Below are positions 10,694 to 19,155 of a stretch of 64,000 nucleotides of DNA, in pieces. The translations under genes and the position numbers were made by a program. The DNA lies in NCBI RefSeq assembly GCF_000622365.1, contig NZ_JASC01000013.1, positions 434,001 to 498,000 on the forward strand, written 5' to 3'. This DNA comes from Sulfitobacter noctilucae. Lineage in GTDB: Bacteria > Pseudomonadota > Alphaproteobacteria > Rhodobacterales > Rhodobacteraceae. The notes beneath the pieces are model-generated. The model was not told the DNA's origin, searched no databases, and was given only the letters and a program-made list of their open reading frames with translations. Numbering within the stretch: the stretch's first letter is position 1; each line of letters begins with the position of its first letter.

Positions 10694-10734
10694 GTGTTCT
10701 CCAACAGGCGAAAAAACTATGCGCAGCGATGTGC

Positions 10735-10763
10735 TTGCCCAAGCCTGTGTCAGCCCATAGATA
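10735..10763 (+). promoter_or_regulatory. Possible promoter of the parvulin-argJ-mutT unit
   Basis: TTGCCC (10735-10740) and TAGATA (10758-10763) are 17 bases apart and lie 105 bases before the parvulin start. The match is moderate and no other evidence supports it. Confidence 0.3.
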
Positions 10764-10800
10764 GATGGGGAACCCGGCCTGCATCTGCGCCCTTTAGGGC

Positions 10801-10829
10801 GATGTAAGGGCCGCACCATAGGCTGTCAA
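10801..10829 (-). promoter_or_regulatory. Putative secA promoter with an adjacent palindrome
   Basis: On the minus strand a perfect TTGACA (10824-10829) is followed after 17 bases by TACATC (10801-10806). Overlapping the last base of the -10 and covering the likely transcription start is the palindrome CGCCCTTTAGGGCG (10788-10801). This predicts a leader of roughly 100 bases before secA. Confidence 0.5.
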
Positions 10830-10868
10830 TGTGGCAGCCTTCCTCAGGGCTTAACGATAGGACGATCC

Positions 10869-11717
10869 ATGCAAAAACCTCTCACTTTTCTGGCGTCGAT
10901 AGCGCTTGCCGCGACTTTGACGCTGCCTGCCACCGCTCAGGACGAACCTGGCATCGATACGGTTGTGGCAACTGTTAACGGGACCGATATTACTCTCGGC
11001 CACATGATCATCGCACGCGCCACTCTGCCGGAGCAGTATCAGCAGCTCCCGGATGAGGTGCTTTTCACCGGTATCCTGGATCAACTGGTCCAGCAAAGCG
11101 CGCTCGCGGACACATTTGACGGCGAACTGCCCGACCGAGTCACCCTTTCCTTGCAGAACGAGGAACGCTCGCTCACCGCAGGCGAAGTGATCGAACAGGT
11201 GATGGCCGCCGATGTCGACGAAGCCGAGATCAAAGCCGCGTATGAGGAAACCTATGCCAATCAGGAAGCGGGCGATGAATACAACGCCTCGCATATTCTG
11301 GTCGAAACCGAGGAAGAAGCCGCAGCTTTGAAAGTGCAACTGGATGAAGGTGCCGATTTTGCGGAGCTTGCCCGCGAAAAATCCACCGGTCCTTCCGGCC
11401 CGAGTGGCGGATCGCTGGGTTGGTTTGGCCCCGGCATGATGGTGCCGTCCTTTGAAGAAGCCGTCGCGGCGATGGAGGCGGGTGCGGTTTCCGATCCAGT
11501 CCAGACGCAATTCGGCTGGCATGTGATCAAGCTGAACGAAACCCGCAAGACCGAAGCGCCAGAGCTTGACGCGGTGCGCGAAGAGCTGGAAATGCAGCTG
11601 CGTCAGACACGGGTGCAGGCCCGGATCGAAGAGATCACAGCCGAAGCAGACGTGGACCGCAGTGCCTCGGAAGGCATTGATCCGACGTTGATTAAGAACC
11701 TCGATTGGCTGGAGTAA
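10869..11717 (+). CDS. Exported parvulin-type peptidyl-prolyl cis-trans isomerase
   Basis: A periplasmic PpiC/PrsA/SurA-like foldase of 282 residues. A signal peptide covers about 1-24 (ending LPATAQ). An alpha-helical N-terminal region leads to a rotamase domain at about 135-228, with EYNASHILVETEEEA, GGSLGWFGPGMM and FGWHVIKLNE. This is the standard parvulin core. AGGA precedes the ATG. It is divergent from secA and followed at once by argJ, whose ribosome-binding site overlaps its stop. The link with secA fits a role in folding exported proteins, but clients cannot be inferred. Confidence 0.9.
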   Translation: MQKPLTFLASIALAATLTLPATAQDEPGIDTVVATVNGTDITLGHMIIARATLPEQYQQLPDEVLFTGILDQLVQQSALADTFDGELPDRVTLSLQNEERSLTAGEVIEQVMAADVDEAEIKAAYEETYANQEAGDEYNASHILVETEEEAAALKVQLDEGADFAELAREKSTGPSGPSGGSLGWFGPGMMVPSFEEAVAAMEAGAVSDPVQTQFGWHVIKLNETRKTEAPELDAVREELEMQLRQTRVQARIEEITAEADVDRSASEGIDPTLIKNLDWLE

Positions 11718-11722
11718 CCTCG

Positions 11723-12949
11723 TTGGGTCAAGTCATCAAAGTATCCCCGCTGGCACCTGTTGCGTTTCCTGAACTGCCGGTCATTGACGGCGTGCGTTTT
11801 GCCACGGCGTCAGCCGGCGTAAAGTATCAGGGGCGCACAGATGTCATGCTCACCCTGCTTGACCCGGGTACCAGCATCGCTGGCGTCTTTACCCGGTCCA
11901 AGACGCGGGCCGCGCCGGTGTTGGACTGTCAGGCCAAGATCGGTGGCGCGTCGACAGAGGGTGCCGCGATATTGGTGAACTCAGGCAATGCAAACGCTTT
12001 TACCGGACGCAGCGGTGTCGAAGCGGTTGAGGCTATTACTGCCTCCGTTTCTGACATTTGCGGCCTGCCGCAGTCGCGCGTCTTCACCTCTTCGACCGGC
12101 GTTATCGGGGAGCCGTTGCCCTTTGATCGGGTGACTTCGGTGATCGCTGATACCTTTGGTCGATTGGAAAGCACCAGCATCGCTGCTGCGGCCAAAGCGA
12201 TCATGACCACTGACACCTATCCCAAAGGCGCTACCGCGTCTGCTCAGATTGACGGGAAAACTGTCAGCATCGCTGGCATCGCAAAAGGCTCTGGCATGAT
12301 CGCGCCCGATATGGCGACGATGCTGGTGTATATTTTCACTGACGCTGTGGTCGACCAAAAGGCGCTGCAACAGTTGGTGTCTGAGCAAGCCGACAAAACG
12401 TTCAATTGCATCACCGTTGACAGCGATACCTCCACCTCGGACAGTCTGCTCGTTGCGGCCACCGGCGCGTCAGGCGTTGACGCCACTGACAGCACCGCAT
12501 TCGCAAAGGCTTTGCATGGCGTGATGCTGGATCTCGCGCATCAGGTTGTGCGCGATGGCGAGGGCGCAACCAAGTTTGTTGAGATTGCGGTGACAGGTGC
12601 CCAAAGCGATGCAGATGCCAAGACCCACGCTATGGCCATTGCCAATTCACCGCTGATCAAAACCGCGATTGCAGGGCAGGATCCGAACTGGGGTCGTATT
12701 GTGATGGCCATTGGCAAGTCCGGTGCAGAAGCGGACCGTGATCGTCTCTCCATCTGCTTCGGTGAGATCGAAGTGGCTAAGGACGGGTGGCGCAGCCCAG
12801 ACTATTCAGAGGAAGACGCCGCCGCGCATATGAAAAACGCCAATATTCAGATTGGTGTAGATCTGGGACTTGGGAACGGGACAGCTACGGTTTGGACCTG
12901 CGATCTGACCCATGGATATATCGAAATCAATGCGGATTATCGGTCTTGA
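11723..12949 (+). CDS. argJ: Bifunctional ornithine acetyltransferase / N-acetylglutamate synthase
   Basis: ArgJ transfers the acetyl group from N-acetylornithine to glutamate and, in bifunctional forms, also uses acetyl-CoA, in arginine biosynthesis. The precursor self-cleaves before a threonine into two chains; the site is T199 in KGSGMIAPDMATML. I chose the TTG at 11723 (408 residues, beginning GQVIKVSPLAP) because GGAG lies 8 bases upstream. The upstream TTG at 11705 overlaps the parvulin gene and lacks such a site. argG at 42.1 kb is a later step of the same pathway. Confidence 0.95.
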   Translation: MGQVIKVSPLAPVAFPELPVIDGVRFATASAGVKYQGRTDVMLTLLDPGTSIAGVFTRSKTRAAPVLDCQAKIGGASTEGAAILVNSGNANAFTGRSGVEAVEAITASVSDICGLPQSRVFTSSTGVIGEPLPFDRVTSVIADTFGRLESTSIAAAAKAIMTTDTYPKGATASAQIDGKTVSIAGIAKGSGMIAPDMATMLVYIFTDAVVDQKALQQLVSEQADKTFNCITVDSDTSTSDSLLVAATGASGVDATDSTAFAKALHGVMLDLAHQVVRDGEGATKFVEIAVTGAQSDADAKTHAMAIANSPLIKTAIAGQDPNWGRIVMAIGKSGAEADRDRLSICFGEIEVAKDGWRSPDYSEEDAAAHMKNANIQIGVDLGLGNGTATVWTCDLTHGYIEINADYRS

Positions 12950-13344
12950 AGACTGTTCTCGTCTCTGCGGTCGCCTTGATTGACGTAGACGGGCGCGTGT
13001 TGCTGGGCCAGCGTCCCGAAGGCAAATCCATGGCGGGGCTGTGGGAATTTCCCGGTGGCAAGGTTGAGCAGGGGGAAACGCCGGAAGTCGCGCTGATCCG
13101 GGAGTTGGAAGAGGAGTTGGGCATCAACACATGGGCCTCCTGCCTCGCCCCGCTGACCTTTGCCAGCCATTCCTATGATGACTTTCATTTGCTAATGCCC
13201 CTCTTCGCCTGCCGAAAGTGGGAAGGCACGCCCATGTCGCGGGAAAACCAAGCGTTGAAGTGGGTACACGCCAGGGATTTGCGGAACTATCCAATGCCAG
13301 CCGCTGACATTCCCCTGATTCCGATCATCAGAGATTGGTTATAA
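12946..13344 (+). CDS. mutT: 8-oxo-dGTP pyrophosphatase MutT (Nudix)
   Basis: Removes oxidised dGTP from the nucleotide pool. The 132-residue protein has a complete Nudix box at about 38-60 (GGKVEQGE, then RELEEELGI), and GLWEFPGGK just before it is typical of MutT. The likely start is the TTG at 12946, which overlaps the argJ stop (TTGA); no ATG exists at this end. Translational coupling to argJ is therefore expected. The frame is open further upstream inside argJ, but that part is not MutT-like. Confidence 0.88.
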   Translation: MKTVLVSAVALIDVDGRVLLGQRPEGKSMAGLWEFPGGKVEQGETPEVALIRELEEELGINTWASCLAPLTFASHSYDDFHLLMPLFACRKWEGTPMSRENQALKWVHARDLRNYPMPAADIPLIPIIRDWL

Positions 13345-13447
13345 AACTGATTAAAATTTGGAACTATTTTCCCGGAAGCGGAAACAATGGGCTGGCTTAG
13401 TCACATTTGGTTTACTATGATGCATATACTGTCTGGGGAGAGAGAAT

Positions 13448-13579
13448 ATGCTGCGCACTATTACGCTTGGATCCTGTGTGTCCGTTCAGGGCATTTTCGT
13501 CAAAGACTTGGCCGATGGCCGGGTCGCTGTCAAAGTTGACGAAACCGTCTATGCCGGGACACCTGTTCGCAAGAACTGA
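13448..13579 (+). CDS. Unannotated 43-residue microprotein
   Basis: The open frame starts MLRTITLGSCVSVQGIF and ends YAGTPVRKN before TGA at 13577. A strong purine-rich ribosome-binding site (GGGGAGAGAG) lies about 5 bases before the ATG. A strong intrinsic terminator follows 18 bases after the stop, so the gene makes a self-contained small unit. The composition (alternating Val/Asp/Gly, a predicted beta barrel-like pattern, no signal or membrane segment, one cysteine) suggests a small soluble beta-rich protein. A TATACT hexamer at about 13427 could be a -10 element, but no good -35 is visible. I do not know its function. Confidence 0.7.
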   Translation: MLRTITLGSCVSVQGIFVKDLADGRVAVKVDETVYAGTPVRKN

Positions 13580-13597
13580 TCCTATCGCCAAATAAAC

Positions 13598-13627
13598 AAA
13601 AGGGGCCGCATTCGCAGCCCCTTTTTT
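13598..13627. terminator. Bidirectional intrinsic terminator between the microprotein gene and infB
   Basis: AAAAGGGGC and GCCCCTTTT are arms of a stem around a 10-base loop, with T-rich tracts on both strands (TTTTTT on plus, TTTTGTTTATTT on minus). It can end both the microprotein transcript and the rimP-infB operon. Confidence 0.85.
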
Positions 13628-13673
13628 CATGTCTGACGATCAAAAAGGCGGGCGTTTCCGCCCTGCCCTGATC

Positions 13674-16154
13674 TTAGCTCAACGTCCGCGTGACTTCTTC
13701 GCGCTCGAAAATCTCGATCACGTCATCGGGGCGGATATCGTCGTAGTTCTCGAACGCCATGCCGCATTCCTGACCGGACTGCACCTCTGGTACCTCGTCC
13801 TTGAAACGCTTGAGCGTCTTGAGCGTGCCTTCGTGGATCACCACGTTGTCGCGCAGCAGACGTACACCAGCGGACCTGCGCGCCACACCTTCGGTAACCA
13901 AGCAACCGGCAACTTTACCAACACCGGTAACCTTGAACACCTCTTTGATGTTCGCGTAGCCGATGAAGGTTTCCTTGATCTCGTTGCTGAGAAGGCCGGA
14001 AGCGGCCGCTTTCACATCGTCCACCAGATCGTAGATGACGGAGTAATAGCGAATCTCCACACCCTTCTGGTTCGCAGTGTTCCGCGCAGAGGCATTGGCA
14101 CGAACGTTAAAGCCCATAATCGGCGCGCCTGACGCTTCGGCCAGACCGACGTCCGTCTCGGTAATGGCACCCACACCGGAGTGCAACACGCGCACGCGCA
14201 CCTCATCGTTGCCAATTTTCTCCATCGCCTGAACGATGGCTTCGGCCGACCCCTGCACATCTGCTTTGACCAGGATTGGCAGTTCGGAAACGTCCTCATC
14301 CGCTTTGGCGTTCGCCATCAACTGTTCAAGCGTTGTCGCCGCACCAGCCGCTGCACGTTTGTCTTTGGCCGCGTTTGCACGGTAATCCGCAATCTCACGC
14401 GCCTGCGCTTCGGTGTCTGTTACGTTCAACACATCGCCCGCTTCGGGTGTGCCGTTCAGGCCCAGAACCTCGACCGGAACCGATGGCCCGGCTTCTTTCA
14501 CGCGGTTGCCCTGATCGTCGATCAGCGCACGGACCTTACCGTACTGCTCACCCACAACAAAGATATCACCCTGACGCAGCGTACCGTTCTGAACCAGAAC
14601 AGTCGCGACGGGGCCACGGCCCACGTCAAGCTGCGCTTCGATCACGGCACCAACGGCGGCACGGTTCGGGTTCGCCTTGAGTTCAAGCAATTCGGACTGC
14701 AACGCAATGGCCTCAAGCAATTCGTCCAGACCTTTGCCTGTGGTTGCCGAAACCTCGACATCCTGCACATCGCCCGACATCTTTTCGACGATAACTTCGT
14801 GCTGCAAAAGGTCAGTCCGCACCTTGTCGGCGTTGGCCGCTGGCTTGTCGATCTTGTTGATCGCCACGATCATCGGCACCTCGGCCGCCTTGGCGTGGGC
14901 AATCGCCTCAATCGTCTGGGGCATCACAGCGTCATCCGCCGCAACCACCAGAACAACAATATCCGTTACCTGAGCACCACGAGAGCGCATGGAGGTAAAG
15001 GCCGCGTGGCCGGGTGTATCGAGGAACGACAAGATCTGGCCGCCATCGGTTTTCACCTGATAGGCACCGATGTGTTGCGTGATGCCGCCAGCCTCGCCCG
15101 CGACAACCTTCGCGTTGCGAATGGCGTCGAGCAGCGATGTCTTACCGTGGTCAACGTGACCCATGATGGTGATCACAGGGGGGCGACCAACCAGATCTTT
15201 CGGATCGTCCTCAATCTCTTTGATCACGTCCTCAACATCGGCATCGGAAACGCGCACGACCTTGTGGCCAAATTCCTCGATGATCAGTTCGGCGGTATCG
15301 GCGTCGATGGTTTCGTTCTGCGTAACCATCATACCGTTCTGCATCAGTGCTTTAACCACCGCGCCGGTTTTCTCCGCCATGCGCGCGGCCAGCTCTGACA
15401 CCATGATGGCCGGGGGCAGGTTCACATTGCGAATGATCTTTTCGCGCTCGACCGTGCCGCCCATCGCTTTCTGCCGGGCCCGCTCTTGCTTGCGCTTCAT
15501 TTGCGCCATGGAACGTTGACGTCCGCCTTCGCGACCGGCAAGCGCCTGGTTCACTGTCAGTTTGCCGGAACGGCGGTCATCGGTGCGGTTCTTTTTGTTG
15601 GTCTCCTCGCGGTCACGCTCCGTTTTGCGCGCAGCAGGGCCAGGTGCGGCCTTGTTCGGCGTTGCGCGCGCGGCAACAGGTTCGGCAGGGGCGGCGGCGG
15701 CTTGCGCTGCGGCAACGGCTTCCTGCTTTGCACGCTCTTCCTCGTCAGCTTTCGCCTTGAGGCTCTCTTCGCGTTCGCGGTCTGCCTGTTCTTTGGCTTC
15801 GATCTCGGCGCGGCGGCGCTCGCGGTCTTCTGCCCGCGCCTTTTCTTCCGCTTCACGCGCGGCTGCTTCTTCGGTCTCACGGGCCTTGGCAGCCTGAACC
15901 GCCTTCAACCGGCGCTCCATCTCGGCATCGGTGATGCCGGCGGGACGTTTGGAGGGATCGCCTACGGGTCCGGCACCCGGTCCTGTTGGCTTTTGGCCAC
16001 CAGGCTTGGGCACCACAACGCGCTTGCGTTTGGTTTCGACCACGACATTCTTGGTCCGCCCGTGGCTAAAGCTTTGCTTTACATTGCCCGGACGTGCGCC
16101 GCTGCGCAGACCCAGTGTTTTCTTGCCGTCGGTGTTGCCGTCACTATCGCTCAT
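13674..16154 (-). CDS. infB: Translation initiation factor IF-2
   Basis: GTPase that brings initiator tRNA to the 30S subunit and promotes subunit joining. The protein is 826 residues. A long, highly charged Ala/Glu/Arg-rich N-terminal region (about 75-200) is probably coiled coil. An IF2_N-like segment spans about 248-300. The G domain has GHVDHGKT at 332-339, [10 protein letters not shown] (G2), DTPGH at 379-383 and an NKID motif near 433. The C-terminal domains end in REEVTRTLS. It is the last gene of rimP-nusA-ylxR-infB, 9 bases after ylxR. Confidence 0.98.
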   Translation of the reverse strand: MSDSDGNTDGKKTLGLRSGARPGNVKQSFSHGRTKNVVVETKRKRVVVPKPGGQKPTGPGAGPVGDPSKRPAGITDAEMERRLKAVQAAKARETEEAAAREAEEKARAEDRERRRAEIEAKEQADREREESLKAKADEEERAKQEAVAAAQAAAAPAEPVAARATPNKAAPGPAARKTERDREETNKKNRTDDRRSGKLTVNQALAGREGGRQRSMAQMKRKQERARQKAMGGTVEREKIIRNVNLPPAIMVSELAARMAEKTGAVVKALMQNGMMVTQNETIDADTAELIIEEFGHKVVRVSDADVEDVIKEIEDDPKDLVGRPPVITIMGHVDHGKTSLLDAIRNAKVVAGEAGGITQHIGAYQVKTDGGQILSFLDTPGHAAFTSMRSRGAQVTDIVVLVVAADDAVMPQTIEAIAHAKAAEVPMIVAINKIDKPAANADKVRTDLLQHEVIVEKMSGDVQDVEVSATTGKGLDELLEAIALQSELLELKANPNRAAVGAVIEAQLDVGRGPVATVLVQNGTLRQGDIFVVGEQYGKVRALIDDQGNRVKEAGPSVPVEVLGLNGTPEAGDVLNVTDTEAQAREIADYRANAAKDKRAAAGAATTLEQLMANAKADEDVSELPILVKADVQGSAEAIVQAMEKIGNDEVRVRVLHSGVGAITETDVGLAEASGAPIMGFNVRANASARNTANQKGVEIRYYSVIYDLVDDVKAAASGLLSNEIKETFIGYANIKEVFKVTGVGKVAGCLVTEGVARRSAGVRLLRDNVVIHEGTLKTLKRFKDEVPEVQSGQECGMAFENYDDIRPDDVIEIFEREEVTRTLS

Positions 16155-16163
16155 TTAGCTCGT

Positions 16164-16784
16164 CTATCCTTTCGACTGGCCCTTGCCAGTCTCGTTTACG
16201 CGCACGCCTTTAAGTCGTTGGGCTTCCTCTACAACACGCAGAGTGAGTCCACCAGAGGCGAGCGCCCCATGTATCACAGTTTGGCGTCCGAATGCCAAAC
16301 CCAATTCATCCGCCGTCAGCCAGCCAATGTATTGACCATAATGCGGCGTGCTCAGTTTCGTTTTGCCGCGCTCAGAACCATCGGTGGCCTGAATAAGAAC
16401 TTCGGCTTCCTCATTTTGAAGCCAGCTTTTCACTTTCTCGTATCCCGCAACAGCGCGCCCGCCCTTGCGTTGTAGCGAAATCAGATCAACGACGCGCCGT
16501 GCCAATTGCTTTTCGACTTCGTCGATCAGGTCGTCCGGCACGTTGACCTGCCGTTTCGCCGCCCGTGTAAACAGCTTTTTCTTAACCGCTTGTTCAAGCG
16601 CCGCACGGTCTGCTGCCACATACATGCCCCGACCGGGCAATTTGCCCAGAATATCGGGAAAGACCTGATCATCCGGCCCGATGACAAAGCGGATCAACCC
16701 AAATTTAGGTTGCACTTCGCCCGTGGCAATACACTTGCGATCAGGACCGTCCGACCGGTCTTTTGAGGCACCACCGCGACTCAT
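16164..16784 (-). CDS. YlxR-type RNA-binding protein with L7Ae-like second domain
   Basis: The protein is 206 residues from the ATG at 16784. An N-terminal YlxR (DUF448) domain has the signature RKCIATGEV and a GRGMYV loop. A second half (about 100-190) resembles the L7Ae/L30e ribosomal fold (VKSWLQNEEAEVLIQATDGSE). Both folds bind RNA, and the gene sits between nusA and infB as in many bacteria, so it probably acts in translation, ribosome assembly or NusA-linked transcription. In-frame starts upstream (ATG 16838, TTG 16862) would overlap nusA and lack homology-like sequence. A hairpin covers the expected ribosome-binding region. Confidence 0.8.
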   Translation of the reverse strand: MSRGGASKDRSDGPDRKCIATGEVQPKFGLIRFVIGPDDQVFPDILGKLPGRGMYVAADRAALEQAVKKKLFTRAAKRQVNVPDDLIDEVEKQLARRVVDLISLQRKGGRAVAGYEKVKSWLQNEEAEVLIQATDGSERGKTKLSTPHYGQYIGWLTADELGLAFGRQTVIHGALASGGLTLRVVEEAQRLKGVRVNETGKGQSKG

Positions 16785-16795
16785 AAGGTACGACC

Positions 16796-16815
16796 GAGGC
16801 CTGAGATCAGGCCTC
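16796..16815 (-). promoter_or_regulatory. Near-perfect 20-base palindrome at the nusA stop and ylxR start
   Basis: GAGGCCTGA and TCAGGCCTC form a 9-bp stem with two bases between them. The nusA stop codon lies inside it, and the ylxR ATG begins 11 bases further on. There is no T run, so it is more likely to control ylxR translation or mRNA stability than to terminate. Confidence 0.55.
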
Positions 16816-18423
16816 GACCTCCACTTCTTCTGCGCCATCTTCGTCGGCTGTTTCCGCTTCAAGCTCTGCCGGATCGACCCAACCCAGCATCACGCGGGCT
16901 GTCATAATCATATCCTGCGCTTCTTCCAGCGTAATTTCAAAGCTTTCGAGCGATCCGTCATCCTTTACGCGTTCGCCGTCAACAGTGGTCCAACCGCCTG
17001 CCAGTTCCCAGTCCGCACAGGTGGCGAAGTCTTCCAGCGTTTTCACGCCATCCTTTGCCAGTGCCTCAAGCATTTGGGGTGTCAGACCTTCAAATTCAAC
17101 CAGGCTGTCTTCGACACCCATGGCGCGGGCCGCTTCCAGCGCCGCTTTGTTCTGCGCTTCCAGCACATCACGGGCACGGGCCTGCAGTTCGCCAGCGGTG
17201 TCTTCGTCGACGCCATCAATGACCAACAGCTCGTCTACCTCGACGTAAGCCACCTCTTCGAGGTTGGTGAAGCCTTCGGAAACCAGAAGCTGGGCAAAGA
17301 ATTCGTCCAGATCAAGGTTGTCCATGAACAACTTGGTACGCAGTTCAAACTCGGCCTGACGGCGCTGGCTTTCCTGCTCCTCGGTCATGATGTCGATATC
17401 AAGGCCGGTCAACTGCGAAGCCAGACGCACGTTCTGGCCACGGCGGCCGATGGCCAACGAAAGCTGCTCTTCCGGCACCACCACTTCGATTTTGCCAGCT
17501 TCTTCGTCCAGAACAACCTTGGACACCTCGGCAGGCTGAAGTGCGTTAACCAGGAATGTGGGCTGGTCTTCATTCCACGGGATAATGTCGATCTTTTCAC
17601 CCTGAAGCTCGTTCACGACGGCTTGCACACGGCTGCCGCGCATACCGACGCAGGCACCGACAGGATCAATTGACCCGTCATAGCTGATGACAGCAATCTT
17701 GGCGCGCGAACCTGGGTCGCGGGCAACGGCCTTGATTTCGATAATGCCATCATAAATCTCGGGCACTTCCATCTTGAACAACTCGGCCATGAACTCAGGC
17801 GCGGTGCGGCTCAGGAAAATCTGCGGGCCACGCTGCTCGCGTCGCACGTCTTTGATGTAGACGCGGATGCGGTCATTCGGGCGATACGATTCGCGGCCAA
17901 TCTTTTCGTTGCGACGCAGGATCGCCTCACCGGCACCCACATCAACAATAACGTTGCCGTATTCTTCGCGCTTGACCAGACCGTTGATGATTGTACCGGC
18001 GCGATCTTTGAATTCTTCGAACTGGCGATCACGCTCGGCTTCGCGGACCTTTTGCAAAATCACCTGTTTGGCCGATTGCGCGGCGATGCGACCCATCTCT
18101 ACGGGCGGGACTTCTTCGATGAACTCCTGACCAACTTCCGGCGCATCCATATACTGCTTGGCTTGCTCAACGGTGAATTCCGCCTGATAATTCTCAAGCT
18201 CTTCATCCTCGACCACGGTGCGCACCCGCGTAAATGTCGCCCGACCCGTCTTGCGGTCAATCGCAACACGAATGTCCATCTCAGCGCCGTAACGCGACTT
18301 TGCCGCACGGGCGAGTGATTCTTCCATCGCCTCGATGACCAGCGCAGGGTCGATCATCTTTTCGCGGGCCACGGCCTCTGCGGTTTGCAAAAGCTCAAGC
18401 TGGTTGGCGGATGTAATGGCCAT
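16807..18423 (-). CDS. nusA: Transcription termination/antitermination factor NusA
   Basis: RNA polymerase-binding factor for pausing, termination and antitermination. The 538 residues show the N-terminal polymerase-binding domain, then S1, KH1 and KH2 (GACVGMRGSRVQAVVNEL is the KH GxxG region). Two C-terminal helix-hairpin-helix repeats include FEGLTPQMLEALAKDGVKTLEDFATC. An acidic tail follows. The start overlaps the rimP stop by one base, indicating translational coupling. In several bacteria NusA represses its own operon, which makes the hairpin upstream of rimP of interest. Confidence 0.97.
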   Translation of the reverse strand: MAITSANQLELLQTAEAVAREKMIDPALVIEAMEESLARAAKSRYGAEMDIRVAIDRKTGRATFTRVRTVVEDEELENYQAEFTVEQAKQYMDAPEVGQEFIEEVPPVEMGRIAAQSAKQVILQKVREAERDRQFEEFKDRAGTIINGLVKREEYGNVIVDVGAGEAILRRNEKIGRESYRPNDRIRVYIKDVRREQRGPQIFLSRTAPEFMAELFKMEVPEIYDGIIEIKAVARDPGSRAKIAVISYDGSIDPVGACVGMRGSRVQAVVNELQGEKIDIIPWNEDQPTFLVNALQPAEVSKVVLDEEAGKIEVVVPEEQLSLAIGRRGQNVRLASQLTGLDIDIMTEEQESQRRQAEFELRTKLFMDNLDLDEFFAQLLVSEGFTNLEEVAYVEVDELLVIDGVDEDTAGELQARARDVLEAQNKAALEAARAMGVEDSLVEFEGLTPQMLEALAKDGVKTLEDFATCADWELAGGWTTVDGERVKDDGSLESFEITLEEAQDMIMTARVMLGWVDPAELEAETADEDGAEEVEVEA

Positions 18424-19016
18424 TAGGTTTCTCCCTCTCCGGACTCTTCGGAAATCTCATCAAACTTGGTTTCATCAATCGCACCGGACGCTTTGCGCTG
18501 GCGCAGCATTTCTTTGATCAGCTCGTCGGTCAGCACCAGCTTGGCATCGCTCAACCAATCAAACTTGAGCCCGACAGTACCTTCGGCCACATTGATCAGC
18601 ACTTCGTCACCCTCGATACCCGCCAGCTCACCCTTAAAGCGGCGGCGGCCGTCGATCAGCTCGTCCGTCTCGATCTTGGCTTCATACCCTTCGAACATGT
18701 CAAAGTCCTTGAGCCGTGTCAGCGGACGGTCAATGCCGGGGCTGGATACTTCGAGCGTATATTCCTCGATGATCGGATCTTCGACATCCAGGACTGCGCC
18801 CAGCGCCTGATTGATCAGGGCCAGATCATCCACTTCGATCCCGCCTTCAGGCTTGTCTGCCATGATCTGGAGAATCGTTTCCTTGCCCGACATTAAACGC
18901 ACCCGCACCAGCTCATAGCCCATATCCTCGATCACCGGTGTGATGATCTCGGCCATGCGGCGATCAATGGCAGCTTTGGCAATCAGTGTGGTCGAAAGTG
19001 GTTGGTCGTCGGTCAT
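18423..19016 (-). CDS. rimP: Ribosome maturation factor RimP
   Basis: Assists 30S subunit assembly. The protein is 197 residues from the ATG at 19016 ([14 protein letters not shown]). [22 protein letters not shown] is the conserved core of the N-terminal domain, and an SH3-like C-terminal domain follows. The frame is open upstream to 19232, but that part crosses the terminator-like hairpin and the predicted promoter, so it is not coding. The ribosome-binding site is weak. First gene of rimP-nusA-ylxR-infB. Confidence 0.93.
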   Translation of the reverse strand: MTDDQPLSTTLIAKAAIDRRMAEIITPVIEDMGYELVRVRLMSGKETILQIMADKPEGGIEVDDLALINQALGAVLDVEDPIIEEYTLEVSSPGIDRPLTRLKDFDMFEGYEAKIETDELIDGRRRFKGELAGIEGDEVLINVAEGTVGLKFDWLSDAKLVLTDELIKEMLRQRKASGAIDETKFDEISEESGEGET

Positions 19017-19043
19017 AGGTATCTGTCGATTTCCATCAGGCAC

Positions 19044-19066
19044 AAAAAAACGGGCGCGCGGCCCGT
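19044..19066 (-). terminator. Intrinsic terminator-like hairpin in the rimP leader
   Basis: On the minus strand ACGGGC (19061-19066), a five-base loop and GCCCGT (19050-19055) are followed by a run of seven T. It lies only 27 bases upstream of the rimP ATG and downstream of the predicted promoter. It could end readthrough from the pip/binding-protein unit or act as an attenuator for the rimP-nusA-infB operon. Confidence 0.75.
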
Positions 19067-19120
19067 GTTCAAGATCGGTGGAGCGTTTGGTGTGGACCCG
19101 AACGCGCCGCTGTTGAAAGC

Positions 19121-19149
19121 CATATACGCAAGGCCGCCGGAAACTACAA
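19121..19149 (-). promoter_or_regulatory. Putative promoter of the rimP-nusA-infB operon
   Basis: On the minus strand TTGTAG (19144-19149) and TATATG (19121-19126) are separated by 17 bases, just after the stop of the binding-protein gene. The predicted leader would be about 100 bases and would contain the terminator-like hairpin. Confidence 0.5.
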
Positions 19150-19155
19150 GGGGGA

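Noticed and set aside
10694-10819. N-terminal extension of SecA to the ATG at 10819
   Set aside because: The extension is unlike SecA, begins upstream of the predicted promoter, and the ATG at 10693 has a proper ribosome-binding site.
14181-15398. 405-codon frame opposite infB, and others at 15486-16475 and 16681-17673
   Set aside because: All are antisense to infB, ylxR or nusA, rich in His/Arg/Leu as expected for complements of GC-rich genes, and cross gene boundaries.
19077-19140. tRNA-like stretch near rimP (GTTCGGGTCC on the minus strand)
   Set aside because: The T-loop-like motif is not matched by acceptor, anticodon or D arms. No tRNA was found in the window.
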